Source: Macrostomum hystrix (lineage: Eukaryota; Platyhelminthes; Macrostomidae). Taken from it: DNA of 64,000 bases. A model generated the notes under the pieces. It was not told where the DNA came from. It searched no databases and saw only the letters and a list, made by a program, of their open reading frames with translations. The DNA lies in contig CATNEN010000031.1 of NCBI GenBank assembly GCA_950097015.1, forward strand, positions 682,001 to 746,000, read 5' to 3'. Below, one piece after another: positions 55,460-64,000 of the stretch (positions within the stretch are counted from its first letter, which is position 1; each line of letters starts with the position of its first letter). The position numbers and the translations under genes are program-made.

Positions 55460-57154
55460 ATGCGCTGGAAGTTTTGGAAGAAGGCGGCACAGCCTGAGCT
55501 GCAGCAGCAGCTGCCGTCAGACACCCAGGCAGATAGAAGCCTTAACCGTCAGAAGAAGCGGCGGCACTTTGAAGCCTCGTGCATTGCCGGCGCTGACACT
55601 GGCGACGAAGATTTCATCTTCGAGAGCTTCGAACGTCGGACAGCGCTCCCCGACCAGCGGGCAAATCTTCAACCGCCGCAACCACCGTCTCCGCCGCTAC
55701 CACCGACGCCGCCTCCGCCGAGGAAGAAGGAGAGCCACACTCTGCCGCGGTTCCTTCGCAGGGCGGCGAGCGTCGGGCGAAGCAAGGGTGCCCAGGCCGA
55801 AGGGACAAACGGCGCCGCGTCGGGGTCCCAGGCCATGGCCGGTAAGAAGGCAGCCGCCAGCTCTGATGAGGGCTTCCCGTCTGCCTCGTCGGGCGATCTG
55901 CTCAGCGCCGAGGACGACTCGCCCCTGGCTTACTGCCCGCACTGCAGGGCCGTGGTGCAGCCGCTGACGGTGAAGAAGCGGTCCCAGATCCGCACCAACC
56001 CCTGGCTCAAGGAGCGCAAGCGGCCGCGCATCCAGGACGACGGTGTGATGCAGAAGAGCCTGGACTCCGGCATCTCCGGCCTAGAAGATGCCAGCGCTCG
56101 GACTCCACAGTCCGCGGAGCCAGTGGAACTAACAGCGACGGCAGCGCAGACCGACGAGCTGGGCGTTGACGAGCCGGGCGAGTTCGACGAATCTCCTGGC
56201 AGCGCAGTCAACAGTGACAGCGATGGCAGCTCCACGCCCATCCTGAACCTGCGCCAGTTCCAGCCAAAGCGGAAAGTGCTCAGGAAGCGGCGACATCGTC
56301 GACGTCAACTGTCACCTGAGCAGCTGCGGCAGCAGCAGCAGCAGCAAGAACACATGCAGCAGCAGCAGTGCTGGGAAGCTGCCTACCTCTCAAGTGACGA
56401 CGAGGACCTCGCCGCTGACGCGGAGGTTTTAGCGATACATGCCTCGGCGTACACCGCCGCCTCCCAGCCGTTGTCCATAATGGCCGAGGGCATCGCCAGC
56501 GCGGGCTTCGTGCCCGAGGAGCAGAAGCTGACTGCAGTGGCCGAGGTGACGCCTGTCAGCATGAGCAGCGGCGGCGACTCCAGCAGCCTCTGGTGGGACA
56601 TGGATCGGCGTTACCTGCGCCTAATGATGGCGCCGCCGCCAGACACGAGCAGCTGCAGCAGCAGCCTCAACCTGACCGAGGCGGCCGCCTGCCAGACTCC
56701 GGTGCTCCGCTCCGACTCGGAGGGCACCGAGTTCGACTCGCCAGCCGACTCCGACTCCGAGATGGAGTTCGAACTGCCGCCTCAGTCGATGCCGCTGAAG
56801 TCAACAGAGGAGTCGCTCGCGGATGCCGTTCGGCGCCTCGCTGCCCAGAGGGACAGCCTGGATCGGCGCTTCCGTGACATTGGCGAACAGTCGCGCCGCA
56901 GCAGCACAGCCGGCGGTCGCGGCAGCCTCTTCGCTCGCGAACTGGAGCTGTACAGGAGGGAGCTGCTTCTGAGGGCCCTGGCCTCGGTGCGCGACCAGCT
57001 GGACTACCAGATGCTGCGGCTAGAGCAGCGGCCGCCGCCGGCGCCGTCGCCGCCACCGCAGCAGACAAGCTGCCTGCGACAGGCGTCAGATCCGAACGGT
57101 CGCCGCTTGTCCATTGTTCGCTGCGGCCCTGGAGAACGGATGTCCTACCACTGA
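55460..57154 (+). CDS. Orphan intrinsically disordered protein, 564 residues, single exon
   Basis: One long GC-rich frame in otherwise AT-richer surroundings, with no domain that I recognise. Visible parts: a basic/aromatic start MRWKFWKK; a Pro-rich stretch (about 75-88); a CPHC pair (about 159-162) next to basic KKRSQIRTNPWLKERKR; Ser/Asp/Glu acidic patches (SLDSGISGLED, SSDDEDLAAD, SDSEGTEFDSPADSDSEMEF); a Gln-rich run; and a predicted helical C-terminal part (about 455-530) with LADAVRRLAAQRDSLDRRF and RRELLLRALASVRDQLDYQM. Coding is supported by length, by the biased composition and by the nearby acceptor and polyadenylation signal. An adaptor or cytoskeletal scaffold would fit the composition, but that is only a guess. 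Confidence 0.7.
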   Translation: MRWKFWKKAAQPELQQQLPSDTQADRSLNRQKKRRHFEASCIAGADTGDEDFIFESFERRTALPDQRANLQPPQPPSPPLPPTPPPPRKKESHTLPRFLRRAASVGRSKGAQAEGTNGAASGSQAMAGKKAAASSDEGFPSASSGDLLSAEDDSPLAYCPHCRAVVQPLTVKKRSQIRTNPWLKERKRPRIQDDGVMQKSLDSGISGLEDASARTPQSAEPVELTATAAQTDELGVDEPGEFDESPGSAVNSDSDGSSTPILNLRQFQPKRKVLRKRRHRRRQLSPEQLRQQQQQQEHMQQQQCWEAAYLSSDDEDLAADAEVLAIHASAYTAASQPLSIMAEGIASAGFVPEEQKLTAVAEVTPVSMSSGGDSSSLWWDMDRRYLRLMMAPPPDTSSCSSSLNLTEAAACQTPVLRSDSEGTEFDSPADSDSEMEFELPPQSMPLKSTEESLADAVRRLAAQRDSLDRRFRDIGEQSRRSSTAGGRGSLFARELELYRRELLLRALASVRDQLDYQMLRLEQRPPPAPSPPPQQTSCLRQASDPNGRRLSIVRCGPGERMSYH

Positions 57155-57276
57155 GCACCCTTCTGCCCGCCACGGTGGAGGTAAAATTATTTCTAAGAAA
57201 AAGTGAAATAACCCTACCCCCTGGAAATCATTCGTTGGTGACGAAATCTCATTTGAAAGATCCATTTTAATGCACG

Positions 57277-57282
57277 ATTAAA
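57277..57282 (+). terminator. Polyadenylation signal ATTAAA for the orphan gene
   Basis: Common variant hexamer 123 nt after the stop codon. Confidence 0.45.
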
Positions 57283-57544
57283 GGAAATAAGATCCAAAGA
57301 GTCATATAAGATTTATTGCGGAGTTCAGATTATCGAAATCTGAATCGGCCTGTGGTGGGACAGGAAATCCATTTAAAAGAGCTTCTGCGCAGTAAAATCG
57401 ATTTGATCTTTTTCTGAAACTGGCCAAAACAATTCTGGCTGATGGAAGATGTAAAACACACTACAGACAGCTAGAACGCCCAGGGGTAGAAAATAGATTA
57501 TGAGAACACATTGAGGTTGTAGATTAATCTGTGGAGCACCCAAA

Positions 57545-57800
57545 ATCTTATATAAATCAGTAGAACACCACAGAGTGTTAGATAGATCAGTAGAACACCA
57601 CAGAGTGTTAGATAGATCAGTAGAACACCACAGAGTGTTAGATAGATCAGTAGAACACCACAGAGTGTTAGATAGATCAGTAGAACACCACAGAGTGTTA
57701 GATAGATCAGTAGAACACCGCAAAGTGTTAGATAGATCAGTAGAACACCGCAAAAGTGTTAGATAGATCAGTAGAACACGACAAAGTGTTAGATAGATTA
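57545..57800 (+). repeat. Minisatellite, 30-bp unit
   Basis: About eight copies, core gtgttagatagatcagtaga; the period is a multiple of 3, so the frame on the minus strand (repeating CSTDLSNTLW) is an artefact. Confidence 0.9.
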
Positions 57801-59034
57801 GCACAACACACTCAAGTGGTAGATGAATGCCAGATAAAGGTGACACAGAACTGCACGCCCCACCACCTGCCTCAAACTCTAGATGGCTACCTCGGCAACA
57901 TCCCCATTCGCTGCTAATTAAACGTGGCGGCACTCTTCCACCAGAGTCGGGTGTCGACTGCCATATCGCATGGTAATCTGTCATCTAGCATCTGTCATCT
58001 TTGTGACATTATTAGTCCAGCCTCTTTTAACTGATTGTTTGATTCAGTCATCGTTCATCTGTTTGTGTTTATCTGTTGCACATCCTGTTATATATTCAAG
58101 CAGCTCTGCATAGAAAGATTCCTAATCGAGCTTTGGCTGTTTGAGTCGATTAAAGTCTTAATTTTTTCTTTCAACATTTTCCTATTTTTGTTTTCTTTCG
58201 TTGTCGTTTTGTTTTCATCCCGCTTCTGTTCGACAATCCTAATGCTTTGATGTTTTCTAAGTTTTTCATTGGTCATACATTTTCATCTCCTAGACCATGT
58301 TGTGCCCTAGGAGATGATCAAAATTTACTCGGACTAAACCAACATTTATCTAGTCACCACCCGCCCCATTTTGTCAGTTCACCGCGAGTTTCAATTTTCG
58401 TCCACCCTTATTTCGCTAGATGTTCTTAGCAACGGCGTCGGCGTCCTCGGCAACAGTTGTTTGTCTAGCGTTTTTTCGAAGCGACTGAACTGTAAAAAAT
58501 GGGTTGGAGTACCCGCCTCCCTAGTCAAACTGCACCGCAATGCATAAACACTTTTTTCAGTTATTTTTGTTATTCTATTGTTATGTTACTGTTTTTCTAA
58601 ACATAGTCATTGAATTTGTTCTAACTGTTTTTAGTTTGATTGGCTCTTCGATACTAAAGCAACAGTTTCTGTGTCTAGGTGTTCCCGTTTGTATTTAAAA
58701 GCGAATTTCAAAATCAATCCAAGACTGGCATCCTTATGAAGATGACAATAGAAGACTAATTAATTGGTCTGACAGATCCCCGTACTGTTATCTGCATTGC
58801 TGCTTTTGTTATCCTCTAATCAATGGTCAGTCAATCTGGTGTGATAAAAGCTTACAAAGCACTCTGGTACACATTGCCTGACTAAATTTAGGCTGATAAA
58901 TACATTTTCGTTCAGTAAAACTCTTTTTTCGATTTCATGTGTAAGCATTTTTTAGTTTATTGAGATGCACACCTGCCTGTGACTGGATCAGTAAAGAGGC
59001 GGACATTTGTTTGTAATTGAACTAGTACAGAGGT
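57801..59034. other. No gene recognised
   Basis: AT-rich spacer with short frames only. Confidence 0.5.
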
Positions 59035-59945
59035 GGAATGAGGAGGGAGAGGTGTGCAGAGATGTGCAGAGGTTGACAGAGGTGTACAGAGGCGTACAGA
59101 AGTGTAAAGAGGTGTACAGAGGTGGACAGAGGTGCTCAGAGGTGGACAGAAGTGCTCAGAGGTGGACAGAGGAGTACAGAGGTGGACAAAGGTGTTTAGA
59201 GGTGGACAGAGGAGTACAGAGGTGGACAAAGGTGCTCAGAGGTGGACAGAAGTGCTCAGAGGTGGACAGAGGAGTACAGAGGTGGACAAAGGTGCTCAGA
59301 GGTGGACAGAGGAGTACAGAGGTGGACAAATGTGCTCAGAGGTGGACAGAAGTGCTCAGAGGTGGACAGAGGAGTACAGAGGTGGACAAATGTGCTCAGA
59401 GGTGGACAGAGGAGTACAGAGGTGGACAAATGTGCTCAGAGGTGGACAGAGGAGTACAGAGGTGGACAAATGTGCTCAGAGGTGGACAGAAGTGCTCAGA
59501 GGTGGACAGAGGAGTACAGAGGTGGACAAATGTGCTCAGAGGTGGACAGAGGAGTACAGAGGTGGACAAATGTGCTCAGAGGTGGACAGAGGAGTACAGA
59601 GGTGGACAAATGTGCTCAGAGGTGGACAGAGGAGTACAGAGGTGGACAAATGTGCTCAGAGGTGGACAGAAGTGCTCAGAGGTGGACAGAGGAGTACAGA
59701 GGTGGACAAATGTGCTCAGAGGTGGACAGAGGAGTACAGAGGTGGACAAATGTGCTCAGAGGTGGACAGAGGAGTACAGAGGTGGACAAATGTGCTCAGA
59801 GGTGGACAGAGGAGTACAGAGGTGGACAAATGTGCTCAGAGGTGGACAGAAGTGCTCAGAGGTGGACAGAGGAGTACAGAGGTGGACAAATGTGCTCAGA
59901 GGTGGACAGAAGTGCTCAGAGGTGGACAGAGGAGTACAGGGGTGG
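59035..59945 (+). repeat. Minisatellite, 20-bp unit in a 180-bp higher-order repeat
   Basis: Three monomers occur: A gaggtggacagaggagtaca, B gaggtggacaaatgtgctca, C gaggtggacagaagtgctca. From about 59460 the order BCABABABA repeats every 180 bp. The left 150 bp is more diverged. Confidence 0.92.
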
Positions 59946-60887
59946 ACATGTGTGGACACCTCCTGACCTAAAGGCGGGTCAAAGGCTTGGCTTATACTTC
60001 TATTCTGTTTAACCTATATTTTCAACTGTAAATCCAAAAAGCTGTCTGTTTGTGGCGATCTGCAGCATGCAAAATACTTAACGCAGAGAAACCCAGTTCG
60101 GAATGTTTCACAAAGGCCCTGGAAACCACGGAAGACCAGCAAAAAATAATTTTCTTAACAGACAGAACTGCGCATGCGGGGTGAAGGCCAGCTGACTTAG
60201 TCAAAGATAATCTGACTTTGGCAAATCGGATTACTGGCCCTCGATTTCTTAAAGCAATTCTATCTTCTAAAGGCAATTTTCGCCGTAAATTCGGAAAGGA
60301 GGAGACTCGGGGCAAAGCACGCTCGCTAGACTTTGTGGGAATGAAACGAAAGGGGAAGTCCCATTCTAACCCTTGTCCCCTAATCCCCTGCTCGCTGCAA
60401 TGACTCAGCGACGGACGATACCACAGAGTGAAAGTAGGGGGAGAGCAGTGCATTGGGTGGAGAAGCGAGTGGCGTGTGCCCAGAAACCCTTCCGCAGCTC
60501 CTCGGTTGTCCTCGGGAGGCTCCGCTTTGACCCCGGTGCGTCCTGCAGGTCGCATATTGAAGGTGGGTGGCAGCGGCGAACAAACAGAAATTGATTTCAT
60601 TTTTCCTTTCAGCTCAAACCTAATTTCAAGGCTCACTTGGAAGCTATGAAAATAAACAAGCAAAATTCAAAGAGAATTAAGAATGCCTTGGCGATCTATG
60701 TACTGCTTTCAAAACTTCTTTGAATGATAGAGACTTAGGTATTGATTCATATTGAATTAGATAGCACTAATGCCTGTGGACTACTACTCGCCTATTTTAT
60801 TAGTAGTATGGGAAATTTAAAGTTGACATTTCGTCTTAGTAAATGATTTATAATTAATACTGAAACTCACCATGGACACAATTTCTA
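59946..60887. other. No gene recognised
   Basis: A 213-codon minus-strand frame (60022-60663) has no domain, no clear splice partners and unremarkable codon use, so I do not call it. Confidence 0.4.
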
Positions 60888-62895
60888 GTCTCTGTGATCC
60901 CACACAATCTCTACTCTCTCTGATCCCACACAATCTCTACTCTCTGATGCCAGACAATTTCTACTCTCTTTCAGTCTCTGATCCCACACAATCTCTACTC
61001 TCTCTGATCCCACACAATCTCTACTCTCTCTGATCCCACACAATCTCTACTCTCTCTGATCCCACACAATCTCTACTCTCTCTGATCCCACACAATCTCT
61101 ACTCTCTCTGATCCCACACAATCTCTACTCTCTCTGATCCCACACAATCTCTACTCTCTCTGATCCCACACAATCTCTACTCTCTCTGATCCCACACAAT
61201 CTCTACTCTCAATTATCCTAAATAATCTCTACTCTCTATTATCCTACACAATCTCTACTCTCTCTGATCCCAGACAATCGCTACTCTCTATTATCCTAAA
61301 TAATCTCTACTCTCTCTGATCCCACACAATCTCTACTCTCAATTATCCTAAATAATCTCTACTCTCTATTATCCTACACAATCTCTACTCTCTCTGATCC
61401 CACACAATCTTTACTCTCTCTGATCCCCCACAATCTCTACTCTCTCTGATCCCAGACAATCTCTACTCTCTCTGATCCCACACAATCTCTACTCTCTCTG
61501 ATCCCACACAATCTCTACTCTCTCTGATCCCAGACAATCTCTACTCTCTCTGATCCCAGACAATCTCTACTCTCAATTATCCTACACAATCTCTACTCTC
61601 TATGACCCCACACAATCTCTACTCTCTATGATCCCACACAATCTCTACTCTCTATGATCCCACACAATCTCTACTCTCTATGACACCACACAATCTCTAC
61701 TCTCTCTGATCCCAGACAATCTCTACTCTCAATTATCCTACATAATCTCTACTCTCTATTATCCTACACAATCTCTACTCTCTATGACCCCACACAATCT
61801 CTACTCTCTCTGATCCCAGACAATCTCTACTCTCAATTATCCTACACAATCTCTACTCTCTATGACCCCACACAATCTCTACTCTCTATGATCCCACACA
61901 ATCTCTACTCTCTATGATCCCACACAATCTCTACTCTCTATGACACCACACAATCTCTACTCTCTCTGATCCCAGACAATCTCTACTCTCAATTATCCTA
62001 CATAATCTCTACTCTCTATTATCCTACACAATCTCTACTCTCTATGACCCCACACAATCTCTACTCTCTCTGATCCCAGACAATCTCTACTCTCAATTAT
62101 CCTACATAATCTCTACTCTCTATTATCCCACACAATCTCTACTCTCTCTGATCCCAGACAATCTTTACTCTCCCTGATCCCACACAATCTCTACTCTCTC
62201 TGATCCCAGGCAATCTCTGCTCTCAATTATCCTACATAATCTCTACTCTCTATTATCCCACACAATCTCTACTCTCTCTGATCCCAGACAATCTTTACTC
62301 TCCCTGATCCCACACAATCTCTACTCTCTCTGATCCCACACAATCTCTACTCTCTCTGATCCCCCACAATCTCTACTCTCTCTGATCCCACACAATCTCT
62401 ACTCTCTCTGATCCCACACAATCTCTACTCTCTCTGATCCCACACAATCTCTACTCTCTCTGATCCCAGACAATCTCTACTCTCCCTGATCCCACACAAT
62501 CTCTACTCTCTCTGATCCCACACAATCTCTACTCTCTCTGATCCCAGACAATCTCTACTCTCTCTGATCCCAGACAATCTCTACTCTCTCTGATCCCACA
62601 CAATCTCTACTCTCTCTGATCCCAGACAATCTCTACTCTCTCTGATCCCAGACAATCTCTACTCTCTCTGATCCCAGACAATCTCTACTCTCTCTGATCC
62701 CAGACAATCTCTACTCTCTATTATCCTACACAATCTCTACTCTCTATTATCCTACACAATCTCTACTCTCTATTATCCTACACAATCTCTACTCTCTATG
62801 ATCCCAGACAATCTCTACTCTCTCTGATCCCAGACAATCTCTACTCTCTATTATCCTACACAATCTCTACTCTCTATGATCCCACACAATCCCTA
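60888..62895 (+). repeat. Minisatellite, 26-bp unit, about 2 kb
   Basis: About 78 copies, core cacaatctctactctctctg. Variants cluster (cacaca or cagaca; tgatccc or attatcct), and a block near 61575-61800 recurs near 61840-62070, indicating segmental duplication inside the array. Confidence 0.93.
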
Positions 62896-63314
62896 TTCTC
62901 AAAGAGTGTTCAATCTCTATTCATTTGTTATTTGGCTAGTTTAGTTGGTTTTGTCTCCTGGATGTAGAGCAGAAAATGACCTAGCAACCGACTAAATTCG
63001 CAAATGAAGACATCCCACTGACCAAATAGGTGACAGTCTGCGGACGCGGCTCAGTGAATCCACCAGTGCAGCGAAATTGCTTAATTCTCTCTTCAAAAGG
63101 CAGCCTTGATAAGCAGGGTTACGCAACTCAGCCACGGGCGATAGCGGGCAATCGGTGGGGCTTATTATTTTAATTGCCCAATCTACTAAGCGATTTCTAC
63201 CAGTCCTCATCACCCAATCAGTCACTTCCGTATTTAGCATCTAAATCTTGAGTCTCACGGTTCTATGCTCAAAATGGTTAAATCTGTCCAGTCAAGGAAA
63301 TTCTGCGTATTATG
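62896..63314. other. No gene recognised
   Basis: Unique spacer. Confidence 0.5.
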
Positions 63315-63361
63315 CAGGGACAACTAAAACCCTCTAAAACCCAGGGTTTTAGTTGTCCCTG
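63315..63361. mobile_element. 47-bp palindromic MITE with 8-bp target duplication
   Basis: Perfect 19-bp inverted arms, cagggacaactaaaaccct (63315-63333) and its complement (63343-63361), enclose a 9-bp loop. They are flanked by a perfect direct repeat gtattatg (63307-63314 and 63362-63369). CAG-start ends and an 8-bp duplication fit the hAT superfamily. Confidence 0.75.
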
Positions 63362-63369
63362 GTATTATG

Positions 63370-64000
63370 TTGAACGTACAACTTTGACCATAGAACCCCA
63401 TAAACACCTAAACACCATTCACACCCAATTTATGGCACCCAGTAGTATTATTCATTTATTAGTTTCATGGTAAGCTCATTCCTACATCATAGCATCTATA
63501 TCTACGCGCATCTCTATCTCTTGCCATCTCTCACCACTACATAGATGACAGATTTAGAAGTCCCTGTAGCAAACTATGTTATACTCGCACTCACACTTGA
63601 AACTCGTGTGCGAATCTTTAGGACTTGCAGCTGGAACCATTTGTTGCTGGGGTCATCGAGCTCACTCCACGCGGGCGGTCTGGTTTATTACTTCTCTTGA
63701 GAACAGGTCTGCTACTCTCAGCTCGGGTCACCGCCGGCTGCCCAGATGGCGGAGACTCCAGAGGAAAGCCTTGTTGCTGAGGCACGCGTTTGTGGTTCGA
63801 GGCAGCTGCCGACGCTGAGGGACCGTCTGCTCCCCTCCATGCGGACTGCGAACCCAGCGTGAGAATCCCTCCACCCCAAGGGAGAGAAAGACTCACCCAC
63901 GTGCGGGCGCGGACTGCGGGGTTGGCAGGGGAGGCTCGTGGCGTCCGACGCGACCTCCACCCCCTCCGCCCAGGTGACGCCGGTCCTATGGGAGCGATAG
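63370..64000. other. Unexplained segment, GC-rich at the right edge
   Basis: From about 63600 base composition turns GC-rich and frames of 80-92 codons open on both strands, without a recognisable domain. It may be the end of a gene or retroelement that continues beyond the window. Confidence 0.35.

Noticed and set aside
60022-60663. 213-codon minus-strand frame
   Set aside because: No domain, no partner exons and no coding-like composition; a random frame of this length is plausible in 64 kb.

Overview
This is a eukaryotic, animal nuclear window. The genes have GT-AG introns, use the standard genetic code, and encode metazoan families: the PAN2 deadenylase subunit, a DEG/ENaC channel, FAM184, and an ankyrin/SOCS-box protein. 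About a quarter of the window (roughly 16-17 kb by my approximate coordinates) is tandem minisatellite: 25 arrays with different units of 7 to 67 bp. In five of six genes a pyrimidine-AG 3' splice site lies 0-17 nt before the start ATG, the pattern left by spliced-leader trans-splicing. Together with two tRNA-derived SINE families, mariner and hAT debris, this suggests a trans-splicing, repeat-rich lophotrochozoan, most likely a free-living flatworm such as Macrostomum. The species is an inference.

Layout. 1-5.9 kb: 5' half of PAN2 (minus strand, running off the left edge), with a dead mariner in the leftmost part and a SINE in intron 3. 6-11 kb: SINE copies, an 829-bp hAT-type MITE nested in one SINE, a cluster of six TAGGCCTA palindromes upstream of PAN2, and one minisatellite. 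11.5-13.3 kb: an intronless DEG/ENaC channel gene (minus). 13.4-21.9 kb: no recognisable gene, mostly arrays and SINE pieces. 21.9-29.0 kb: a complete nine-exon FAM184 orthologue (minus). 29.0-30.7 kb: the divergent intergenic region shared with the next gene. 30.7-34.5 kb: a three-exon ankyrin/SOCS-box gene (plus) whose second intron is filled by two arrays. 34.6-40.8 kb: three large arrays, one with higher-order structure. 42.2-50.1 kb: a six-exon gene (plus) for a secreted Cys-rich / VWA-like / coiled-coil / Gly-Ala-Ser-repeat protein that I cannot assign to a known family. 50.1-55.4 kb: arrays and a second hAT-type MITE nested in a SINE. 55.5-57.2 kb: an orphan disordered-protein gene (plus). 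57.5-64 kb: three more arrays and a 47-bp palindromic MITE.

There is no operon logic; the genes are functionally unrelated (mRNA decay, ion channel, ciliary/cytoskeletal-type coiled coil, ubiquitin-ligase receptor, secreted structural protein). The most unusual signal is that several intronic minisatellites appear to be built from splice sites. One array repeats an exon end plus 5' splice site about 16 times. Two others repeat 3'-splice-site-like sequence immediately upstream of real acceptors.
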